A stretch of 41,497 nucleotides of DNA from Vicinamibacteria bacterium (lineage in GTDB: Bacteria; Acidobacteriota; Vicinamibacteria; Vicinamibacterales; UBA8438), in contig JAJEFC010000182.1 of assembly GCA_022820675.1 (NCBI GenBank), positions 1 to 41,497 on the forward strand, given 5' to 3'. Made by a program: the position numbers and the translations under genes. The notes under the pieces were generated by a model, which saw only the letters and a list, made by a program, of their open reading frames with translations, made no database searches and was not told the origin of the DNA. Positions 35,160 to 41,497 of the stretch are shown here, piece after piece. Positions within the stretch are counted from its first letter, which is position 1. Each line of letters opens with the position of its first letter.

Positions 35160-35675
35160 ATGGACAAGCAGCGCGGTCGGTCATGGCGGTTCGGCGGCCC
35201 GCGGCCCGGCCGCCGGGCTCCTCGCGCCGCTTCCGCCCGCGGCATCGGCCTGGTCGAGGTCGTGGTGGCGGCGGGCCTGTTCGCGGCCCTGGCGGCCGGC
35301 GTCGCCCACCTGTTCGCTATGTCGGCGCGATCGCTCGTGCTGGCCCGGCACCGGACGTCGTCGCTCGTGCTCGCGGTCGACAAGATCGAGCAGCTCCGCG
35401 CGGGTGGCGGGCCGTGGCGGGCGCCGGTCGCGGCGGGAACGGTGCAGACCGAGTTCCTGAGCGCCGGGGGCGGTCCGCCCGGCCGTAGCGGGGCGCCGTC
35501 TGGTGGCGTGTATCGGCGCGTGACGTCGGTTCGCGCGAGCGCGGCCCGGCCGGGGACCCTGATTGTGGAGGTTCGGGTCGTCGCCGGTCGCGGGGGCGAC
35601 GGTGCCGCCGCCCTGGAGCCCGCGCCCCACGAGGTCGTGCTGGTCACGCTGCTGCCGGCCCCGGAGGGGTCGTGA
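35160..35675 (+). CDS. Minor pilin / pseudopilin, PilV-like
   Basis: A 171-residue prepilin. A basic 28-residue leader ends in ARG, followed by IGLVEVVVAAGLFAALAAGV with Glu5 in place. The rest is a short variable domain. PilV-like proteins initiate or decorate the pilus. The low similarity of the tail prevents a firm subfamily. Its stop overlaps the next gene's GTG start (GTGA), as in minor-pilin operons. Confidence 0.75.
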   Translation: MDKQRGRSWRFGGPRPGRRAPRAASARGIGLVEVVVAAGLFAALAAGVAHLFAMSARSLVLARHRTSSLVLAVDKIEQLRAGGGPWRAPVAAGTVQTEFLSAGGGPPGRSGAPSGGVYRRVTSVRASAARPGTLIVEVRVVAGRGGDGAAALEPAPHEVVLVTLLPAPEGS

Positions 35676-36757
35676 CCCGGGTGCGGGGCGGCTCCCCGGG
35701 AGACGGCGGCCCCTCCGGGGCCCTCCGTCCCGGTCGGCCCGTCCGGTCCGAGGCAGGGCTGTCTCTCCTCGAGGCCATCGTCGCCCTGACCCTGACCCTG
35801 GTCGTGGTCGCCGCCCTCTACGGGGCGGTGCGTCCCGCGCTCGTGCTGAACCGGTCGCTTCCGGCCATGGCCGACGCGCAGCAACGGCTGCGTCATGCGT
35901 TCGACCGGCTGCAAGGAGAGCTGATGGCGGCGGGGCGGGGGACCGCGCGGCTGGACCCCGGGCCGCTCCCGCGAATGCTGCCCGCGGTCGTGCCGTACCT
36001 CTTGGGGCGCCGGGCTGGCGACGGCGAGCATCGCCGGGTCCGTTCCGACGCGGTCACGATACTGTCGGTGCCTCCTGAAGGCGGGGCCGAGACCACGTTG
36101 CTGGATGCGCTGGGGGGACCGGTCCCGGAGTCGAGGCTGGCCCCGGGGGCGGGTTGCGCCGGGACCTCGTGCGGCTATGGCGCCGGCGACTTCGTGCTGG
36201 TCTTCGACGACCGGCCCGCGTGGGGCCTGTTCCGCGTGCGGGATGCCGGCGAGGCGATCCTGCGGCTCGAGCCGTTGGGCTCGGCCGCGGCCACCTTCGA
36301 GGCGGGGGCGGCGATCGCGCCGATCGACGTCCGCCACTACTATCTCGACGAGGAGCAGCGGCAGCTCAGGCGCTACGACGGGTGGCGGGGGGACTTCCCG
36401 CTGCTCGACGGCGCGGCGGCGCTGGAGTTCCGGTTCTTCGGCGTCTCGGCGGGGGCCGCGGGGCCGTGCCGGGGCGAGGCGTCGGGCGCCCCGCGGGGCC
36501 GCCTGGAGGCGATTCCCCTGGAGCGCTTCACGGACGGACCCTGGTGCGGACCGGCATGGTCGCCGTTCGACGCGGACCTGTTGCGGGTGCGCGCCATCGG
36601 TCTCGACATTCGCATCGAGGGCGCGGCCGCCGGCCCCGTTCCGGCGCCGCGGCCGCCTGCTCCCGGTCCGGCTCCCGGCGGCGAGGGCGCCGACGGCTAC
36701 CATGCGGCCTTCGTGCTGGCGCCCCCCAACCTGCAGATGGCTGGTGGCCCGTGGTGA
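35672..36757 (+). CDS. Minor pilin, PilW-like
   Basis: A 361-residue prepilin-like protein starting at GTG 35672. A leader ending SEAG precedes LSLLEAIVALTLTLVVVAAL, with Glu5. The large domain contains GAGDFVLVFDDRPAWGLFRV, FEAGAAIAPIDVRHYYLDEE and a C-terminal LRVRAIGLDIRIEG, which fits PilW-type proteins. Cysteines in GCAGTSCGYG, GPCRG and WCGP may form disulfides made by the VKOR-DsbA protein. The last residues (GGPW) and the stop codon lie inside family B element B2. Confidence 0.75.
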   Translation: MTRVRGGSPGDGGPSGALRPGRPVRSEAGLSLLEAIVALTLTLVVVAALYGAVRPALVLNRSLPAMADAQQRLRHAFDRLQGELMAAGRGTARLDPGPLPRMLPAVVPYLLGRRAGDGEHRRVRSDAVTILSVPPEGGAETTLLDALGGPVPESRLAPGAGCAGTSCGYGAGDFVLVFDDRPAWGLFRVRDAGEAILRLEPLGSAAATFEAGAAIAPIDVRHYYLDEEQRQLRRYDGWRGDFPLLDGAAALEFRFFGVSAGAAGPCRGEASGAPRGRLEAIPLERFTDGPWCGPAWSPFDADLLRVRAIGLDIRIEGAAAGPVPAPRPPAPGPAPGGEGADGYHAAFVLAPPNLQMAGGPW

Positions 36758-36900
36758 ACCGCGCGTTGCAGCGAGAGCGGGGAGGCGCGCCCCCTGACAG
36801 GCGTGAGGAGGATGCATGTCGGGCATGTCGGGCCGACGAACGAGGTGGTCATGCGGGATGCGCCGTCGCTCGAATGCAGCGGAGCCATTGCCACGGGCTG
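36746..36900 (+). repeat. Family B element, copy B2 (PilW-like/PilX-like)
   Basis: The left end GGCCCGTGGTGAACCGCGCG contains the PilW-like stop codon. The right end GCCACGGGCTGCC is its inverted partner. Inside are CCTGACAGGCGTGAGGAGGA and CGCTCGAATGCAGCGGAGCC, matching copy B1. The probable start codon of the next gene lies inside the element. Confidence 0.75.
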
Positions 36901-37501
36901 CCGGAAAACCGTGCATCGCGGTGAGACGGGGAGCGCGCTCCTGGTGACGATGGCGGCGGGCGCCCTCGTGTCCGCACTGGCCGCCGCCCTCGTTGCCGTC
37001 GTCATGATCGAGGAGGCGGTCGAGGCGAACCACCGGCGCGGGGTGCAGGCGTTGTACGCAGCCGACGGCCTGCTGGCGAGCGTGGTCGCGGAGCTGTCCC
37101 GCGCCCCCGAGGGGGATGCGCCGGCGGTGACCCCCGGCCCCGTCCTGGCCGGTCCCGCGGTGGCGACCCTGCCGGACGGGTCGGTCGTCGACGCCGACGC
37201 GGAGACCCGCGCTCTGGCACGGGGCGGGCGCCGGCCCGGCGATCCGGGATGGCGCCTGGTCGCGCGGGGATGGCTCGGTGATCTCGCCGGTGCGCCGGAC
37301 CGGGTCCCGCGGCTCTACCTGCTGGCGTGGCTCCGCCGCGGCCCCGCCGACCCCGACCCGTCCGCGGACGCGACCGGCCACCTCCTGGTGCGGGCGGCCG
37401 CGTTCGGACCCTACCGCGTCCGGCGGGCGGTCGAGGCGACGCTCGTCCGAGATGTCGATATCGGCCTCGTCCGGGTGGCGACGTGGAACGTCGTACGCTA
37501 G
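36851..37501 (+). CDS. Minor pilin operon protein, PilX-like
   Basis: A protein of about 216 residues if it begins at the ATG at 36851 (after GAGGTGG). Both that codon and in-frame alternatives at 36803 and 36812 are in repeat B2. A GTG at 36911 lies just after the repeat and gives a start VHRGETGSALLVTMAAG. The recognisable part is GSALLVTMAAGALVSALAAA, a hydrophobic helix, then EANHRRGVQALYAADGLLAS, typical of PilX N-terminal regions. It lacks the Glu5 prepilin signature. The C-terminal part is not recognised. The start position is not settled. Confidence 0.65.
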   Translation: MRDAPSLECSGAIATGCRKTVHRGETGSALLVTMAAGALVSALAAALVAVVMIEEAVEANHRRGVQALYAADGLLASVVAELSRAPEGDAPAVTPGPVLAGPAVATLPDGSVVDADAETRALARGGRRPGDPGWRLVARGWLGDLAGAPDRVPRLYLLAWLRRGPADPDPSADATGHLLVRAAAFGPYRVRRAVEATLVRDVDIGLVRVATWNVVR

Positions 37502-37602
37502 GTTTCCGGCCCTTGGTTCGTGGGACGATTCCGAGCGGCATTACGTTCGTCTCTACAGGCATTTGCAGAGATCACAACCGTTCGCGAACCTCAGGGTCGG
37601 GA
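37502..37602. other. Short gap after the PilX-like gene
   Basis: About 100 nt with a less GC-rich composition than the flanks, including TCTACAGGCATTTGCAGAGA. I see no gene, terminator or repeat unit in it. Confidence 0.4.
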
Positions 37603-37857
37603 CACTGCGAGCTTGCGGTGTGGGCCGGTGCCGACTCCCGGAGGATGGTTGGGCGCTCAGCGAAGCCGAAGGCGACGATTGGGCGGGCTGGTAGTCTGCG
37701 GCTCGGAAACGTGGAGGCTCCTGCCGGGTGGTTGGGGCGCCCGGCAGAGCCGAAGGCGACGATTGGGCGGGCTAGTAGTCTGCGGCTCGGAACGGTGGAG
37801 GCTCCTGCCGGGTCGTTGGCGCGCCCGGCAGAGCCGAAGGCGACGATGGGAGGTCTA
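37603..37857 (+). repeat. Three tandem family A units, copy A10
   Basis: Three units in a row each end in GAGCCGAAGGCGACGAT, followed by TGGGCGGGC or, in the last unit, GGGAGGTC. Two begin TAGTCTGCGGCTCGGAA with a period of 84 nt. Their leading hairpins are weaker than in the ribosomal operon copies, and the middle part has changed to CCTGCCGGGTGGTTGGGGCG. The array abuts the stop codon of the convergent aroB gene. Confidence 0.8.
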
Positions 37858-38946
37858 GGCGCGCCCCCGGATGCCGATCGTGCCCAGGGCCCGCCGAATC
37901 TCCTTCTCGGTCACGTCGTCGACGATGACGGTGTCGCCGATGCCGCGCGGGAGCACGAAGTGCAGGCGTCCCGCGACGACCTTCTTGTCGCGCTGCATGG
38001 CCGCGAGCAGGTCGGCCGGCGACAGGTCCGTCACCGACGGCAGCGGTCCCATCCGCCCGACGAGCTCGGTCAGGGCGGCGTGGTCGCCCTTGCTCATCAG
38101 GCGGCGGTCGGCCGCGAGGCGGGCCGCGACCAGCATGCCGTACGCCACCGCCTCGCCGTGGCGGAGACGCCGGTATCGGGTGACCGCCTCGAGAGCGTGG
38201 CCGGCCGTGTGCCCGAAGTTCAGGATGCGGCGCCGGCCCCCCTCGCGCTCGTCGGCGGCGACCACGTCGGCCTTGATGCGGCACGAGGCGGCGACGATGT
38301 CCACGAGGAGCTCCGGCTTGCGCTCGAAGATGTCCGGCAGCCCGTCCACGAGCCGGTCGAAGAGCGGCCGATCGGCGATGACCCCGTACTTGACGACCTC
38401 GTAGAGGCCCGCGCGCAGCTCGCGGCGGGGAAGGGTGTCGAGCAGTTGGGGATCGGCGATGACCGCGGCGGGGGGATGGAAGGCGCCTATCAGGTTCTTG
38501 CCGAGCGGGTGGTTGACCCCGACCTTGCCGCCGACGGCGCTGTCCACCTGGGCGAGCAGGGTGGTCGGCACGTGCACGAGGTCGACGCCGCGGAGATAGG
38601 TCGCGGCCGCGAACCCGGCGGTGTCGCCGAGCACCCCGCCCCCGACCGCGACGATCGTCGACCGCCGGTCCGCCCCGGCGCGGATCAGCGCCTCGTAGAT
38701 GCGCGACACGGTGTGCAGGGTCTTCGAGCGCTCTCCGTCCGGCACGAGCAGGGGCTCGACCTTCGGCAACGCGGCCTGAATCGTCTTGCCGTGCCGGGCC
38801 CACACCGTGGGACTGGAGACGAGGAACCTCCGGTCTCCGACTTCCGCCTCGGAGAGCCACCGGTCCATCGCGGCGGCGAGGCCGTGGGCCACGAAGACGG
38901 GGTAGGTCCGGGTTGCGCTTTCGACGTCGATGCGGGTCGGTTCCAT
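37855..38946 (-). CDS. aroB: 3-dehydroquinate synthase
   Basis: A 363-residue enzyme of the shikimate pathway that turns DAHP into 3-dehydroquinate with NAD and a divalent metal. It starts EPTRIDVESATRTYPVFVAH; an upstream in-frame ATG at 39090 lies in repeat B3. The NAD-binding GGGVLGDTAGFAAATYLRG, the substrate region TTLLAQVDSAVGGKVGVNHP and the metal ligand block ILNFGHTAGHALE are all intact. It stands alone on the minus strand between the pilus cluster and proS. Confidence 0.96.
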   Translation of the reverse strand: MEPTRIDVESATRTYPVFVAHGLAAAMDRWLSEAEVGDRRFLVSSPTVWARHGKTIQAALPKVEPLLVPDGERSKTLHTVSRIYEALIRAGADRRSTIVAVGGGVLGDTAGFAAATYLRGVDLVHVPTTLLAQVDSAVGGKVGVNHPLGKNLIGAFHPPAAVIADPQLLDTLPRRELRAGLYEVVKYGVIADRPLFDRLVDGLPDIFERKPELLVDIVAASCRIKADVVAADEREGGRRRILNFGHTAGHALEAVTRYRRLRHGEAVAYGMLVAARLAADRRLMSKGDHAALTELVGRMGPLPSVTDLSPADLLAAMQRDKKVVAGRLHFVLPRGIGDTVIVDDVTEKEIRRALGTIGIRGRA

Positions 38947-38987
38947 GGAGGTCCGTCGTGTTCGCGGAGCGCGGCCCCGCCGGCCCG

Positions 38988-39258
38988 GCACCCCGCGGCG
39001 GAGGGTGCCGCCGCCTTCGAGCGGCGATGCACCGTCCCGCCTGCCTGCGTTGCTCGCGGGTTGCCCATGGCCAGTGTGCGCTCTCCTCACGCCTCGTCAG
39101 GCAAGGCGCCGGCGATGCGCCGTCCCGCCTGCCTGCGCTGCGCGGGTTGCCCATGGCCAACGTGCGCGCTCTCCTCCTGCCTCGTCAGGCAAGGCGCCTC
39201 GGCGCTGTCGCTCCCTCCGGGCGCGGTGCATCGCGGGGTTTCGCCGCAGGCCGCCGGG
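38988..39258 (-). repeat. Family B element, copy B3 with internal duplication (upstream of aroB)
   Basis: On the minus strand this element keeps the family B order: GCGGCGAAACCCCGCGATGC, CTTGCCTGACGAGGCGTGAG and a terminal hairpin GCCGCTCGAAGGCGGC. Relative to B1 the hairpin GCTGC/GCAGC has become GCCGC/GCGGC, a paired change. The middle block is duplicated with an 88-nt period. It fills most of the divergent aroB-proS gap and is oriented with aroB. Confidence 0.75.
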
Positions 39259-39310
39259 GCCGCAGAGCGGAATGGTAGGATAACAGTTTTGCCCGGAGGA
39301 CCCGCCGCCG

Positions 39311-40762
39311 ATGCCGGACAAGGACGCCGCGTTCGTCAAGGAGATCACCCCCCGATCCGAGGATTTCTCTCGCTGGTACACGGACGTCATCCGGCGCGCC
39401 GAGCTCGCCGACTACTCGCCGGTCAAGGGCAGCATGGTCATCCGCCCGTACGGCTACGCCATGTGGGAGCTCATGCAGCAGGCCCTCGACCGGCGCATCA
39501 AGGCGACGGGGCACGTCAACGCGTACTTCCCGATGTTCATCCCCGAGGGGCTGCTCAAGAAGGAGGCCGCCCACGTGGAGGGGTTCGCCCCCCAGGTCGC
39601 CTGGGTGACCCACGGCGGCGACGAGAAGCTCGAGGAGCGGCTGGTGGTTCGCCCGACCTCCGAGGCCATCATCGGCACCATGTACTCGAAGTGGATCCAG
39701 TCGTGGCGCGACCTGCCGGTGCTCATCAACCAGTGGGCCAACGTGGTGCGGTGGGAGAAGGTGACCCGCCTCTTCCTGCGCACCACCGAGTTCCTGTGGC
39801 AGGAAGGCCACACCGTGCACGAGACCGAAGAGGAGGCGCAGGCCGAGACGCTGAAGATGCTCGGCGTCTACAAGGACTTCTGCGAGACCGAGCTGGCGAT
39901 GCCGGTGCTCGAGGGCCGCAAGACCGAGAGCGAGAAGTTCGCGGGAGCCGACAAGACCTACTCGATCGAGGCGCTGATGGGCGACGGGCGGGCCCTGCAG
40001 GCGGGCACGTCCCACAACCTCGGGCAGAACTTCGCCAAGGTCTTCGACATCACGTTCCAGGGGCGCGACAAGACGGTGCAGCACGGGTGGCAGACGTCGT
40101 GGGGAATGACCACGCGGCTCATCGGCGGGGTCATCATGACTCACGGCGACGACAGCGGGCTCATCCTGCCCCCGCGCATCGCGCCGCACCAGGTGGTCAT
40201 CGTGCCGATCCCCCGCGGCGACTGGCGCGAGACGGTGCTGCCGCACGCCGAGCGCATCCGGGACGAGCTCGAGGCCCGGGGCGTCCGCGTCATGCTCGAC
40301 GACCGCGAGGAGCACTCGCCCGGGTGGAAGTACGCCGAGTGGGAGATGCGCGGGGTGCCGCTGCGTCTCGAGATCGGTCCCCGCGACATCAGGAACGAGC
40401 AGGTCATGCTGGTCCGCCGCGACACGCGCGACAAGACGCCGACCCCCATGGACGGCCTCGCCGGCCGGATCGAGGAGCTGCTGGGCACCGTCCAGCAGGC
40501 GCTGTTCGACCGGGCCGTCGCGTTCCGGGACGAGCACACCGTCAGGACCGCCGACCGGGCCGAGTTCGACGAGATCCTGGAGGGCCGCCCCGGCTACGTC
40601 ATCGCGCCGTGGTGCGGCGACGCCGGCTGCGAGGCGCGGATCAAGACCGCCACCCAGGCGACCATCCGGAACCTGCCGCTCGAGCCGCCTCCGGCGTCCG
40701 GCAACTGCATACAATGCGGGAAGCCGGGTCAGGTGGACGCATGCTTCGCCAAGTCGTACTGA
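39311..40762 (+). CDS. proS: Prolyl-tRNA synthetase, archaeal/eukaryotic type
   Basis: A 483-residue class II synthetase that charges tRNA-Pro. It has the short architecture without the bacterial editing insertion. Motifs include RPYGYAMWELMQQALDRRIK, VVRPTSEAIIGTMYSKWIQS, motif 2 LFLRTTEFLWQEGHTVHETE, AGTSHNLGQNFAKVFDITFQ and motif 3 GVIMTHGDDSGLILPPRIAP. The C-terminal zinc-type domain has APWCGDAGCEARIK and NCIQCGKPG and ends in the conserved tyrosine (CFAKSY). Ribosome-binding CGGAGGAC precedes the ATG, and TAGGAT at 39276 may be a weak -10. Confidence 0.96.
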   Translation: MPDKDAAFVKEITPRSEDFSRWYTDVIRRAELADYSPVKGSMVIRPYGYAMWELMQQALDRRIKATGHVNAYFPMFIPEGLLKKEAAHVEGFAPQVAWVTHGGDEKLEERLVVRPTSEAIIGTMYSKWIQSWRDLPVLINQWANVVRWEKVTRLFLRTTEFLWQEGHTVHETEEEAQAETLKMLGVYKDFCETELAMPVLEGRKTESEKFAGADKTYSIEALMGDGRALQAGTSHNLGQNFAKVFDITFQGRDKTVQHGWQTSWGMTTRLIGGVIMTHGDDSGLILPPRIAPHQVVIVPIPRGDWRETVLPHAERIRDELEARGVRVMLDDREEHSPGWKYAEWEMRGVPLRLEIGPRDIRNEQVMLVRRDTRDKTPTPMDGLAGRIEELLGTVQQALFDRAVAFRDEHTVRTADRAEFDEILEGRPGYVIAPWCGDAGCEARIKTATQATIRNLPLEPPPASGNCIQCGKPGQVDACFAKSY

Positions 40763-40973
40763 CCGCGGCCGGCCCGCACGAGACGCCAGGGCCGCCTCGT
40801 CGCGGGCGGGGTCGCGCCGAGGCGGCCCGTGGACGGCGGCCCGCCCCGGGTCGCCCCGCGGCCGTTCGCGGATCCAGCGGGACCCACTTGCCAATGGCGT
40901 CGGGCGGCGGCAGGTCGACGGAGTTCTCGAGCCGGCCCGCGTGACCGGGCCCGCGGCGCCGCGGGGCATTCTC

Positions 40974-41303
40974 ATGAAGCATCCGACACCGATCGAGCCG
41001 CGTGATCACGCGGTCTACGCGCCGGACAAGATGGGCAAGAGCACGCTGTTCCGCTCGGAACGCGTGATGGTGGGCCTGAACGCGTTCGAGCCCGGCCAGT
41101 CCCACGCCCTCCACGCCCACGAGGGCATGGACAAGGTCTACCACGTCGTCGAGGGCCGCGGCGTGTTCCTGCTCGAGGGCCGCGAGGCGCCCATGCAGGC
41201 CGGCTCCCTCCTCGTGGCGCCGGCCGGCGCGCCGCACGGCATCCGCAACCCGGGTCCGGACCGGCTCCTCGTCCTCGCCGTTCTCGCGCCCGCGCCTCGC
41301 TGA
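40974..41303 (+). CDS. Small single-domain cupin
   Basis: A 109-residue cupin beta-barrel. Motif 1 is GQSHALHAHEGMDKVYHVVE, with histidines for a metal site, and motif 2 is AGSLLVAPAGAPHGIRNPG. Substrate and function are unknown; such proteins range from sugar-binding to dioxygenase-like. The ATG at 40974 is chosen over GTG 40941. The 211-nt gap to proS shows no other feature. The 3' end of this gene is repeated downstream. Confidence 0.8.
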   Translation: MKHPTPIEPRDHAVYAPDKMGKSTLFRSERVMVGLNAFEPGQSHALHAHEGMDKVYHVVEGRGVFLLEGREAPMQAGSLLVAPAGAPHGIRNPGPDRLLVLAVLAPAPR

Positions 41304-41497
41304 CCGCGGCCGGGCCTCGTGCCGGGTGGGGGCCGGCGAGCCCGCGGCCTCCGCAACCCGGTCCCCGGCCGGCTCCTCGTCCTCGCCGTTCTCGCGCTCG
41401 TGCCTCGCTGACCGCGGCCGGGCCTCGGGCCGGGTGGTGGCCGGCGAGCCCGCGGCCTCCGCAGCCCGGTCCCCGGCCGGCTCGTCGTCCTCGCCGT
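41242..41497 (+). repeat. 108-nt tandem repeat derived from the cupin 3' end
   Basis: The last part of the cupin gene (TCCGCAACCCGG... to the stop and following CGCGGCCGGGCCTCG) repeats exactly every 108 nt, starting at 41242, 41350 and 41458; the third copy is cut by the window end. The period is a multiple of three, so the reading frame and stop are kept in each copy. The spacer GGTGGCCGGCGAGCCCGCGG is shared by units one and two with few changes. Confidence 0.9.

Overview
This is a very GC-rich bacterial chromosome segment. It looks like Acidobacteriota, possibly a Vicinamibacteria-like lineage. That is inferred from the high GC, the complete str/S10/spc/alpha ribosomal superoperon, an EF-G2-type GTPase, a pyruvoyl-dependent arginine decarboxylase, a VKOR-DsbA fusion and a compact type IV pilus locus. 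No rRNA, tRNA or other taxonomic marker confirms it.

Region 1 (1-16953, + strand) runs from the 3' end of tuf through rpsJ-rplC-rplD-rplW-rplB-rpsS-rplV-rpsC-rplP-rpmC-rpsQ, rplN-rplX-rplE-rpsN-rpsH-rplF-rplR-rpsE-rpmD-rplO-secY-adk-map and rpmJ-rpsM-rpsK-rpsD-rpoA-rplQ. Gene order is canonical except that infA is missing between map and rpmJ. Unusually, many gene junctions carry dispersed stem-loop elements. Family A (about 85 nt per unit) sits before rpsJ, rplC, rplD, rplP, rpsN, rpmD and adk. Family B (about 155-270 nt, with terminal inverted repeats) sits between rplF and rplR, with a fragment between rpoA and rplQ.

Region 2 (16954-24464, - strand) holds an EF-G-like GTPase and an exporter-like operon: Yip1 membrane protein, HlyD/RND-type periplasmic adaptor and two MacB/FtsX-type ABC permeases, with no ATPase nearby. 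Region 3 (24465-25494) holds a pyruvoyl arginine decarboxylase with its own candidate promoter.

Region 4 (25500-37501, + strand) is a type IV pilus cluster: pilB, pilT, pilC, a degenerate NtrC/PilR-like AAA+ protein, a pilin, a VKOR-DsbA disulfide-forming fusion, prepilin peptidase pilD and three minor-pilin-like genes. A strong sigma70-type promoter with a flanking inverted repeat precedes pilB. A 550-nt gap before the pilin holds a candidate multi-hairpin RNA and a sigma54-like promoter. Region 5 (37502-41497) holds three tandem family A units, aroB (-), a family B element, proS with the archaeal/eukaryotic-type architecture, and a small cupin.

The most distinctive feature is the intergenic DNA. 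There are two structured repeat families that lie in the direction of the downstream gene and show compensatory changes in their stems, although one family B fragment is reversed. There is also a recurring pattern in which the 3' end of a gene, including its stop codon, is tandemly duplicated just downstream (EF-G-like gene, pilB, cupin). I saw no CRISPR array, tRNA, rRNA, transposase or convincing intrinsic terminator.
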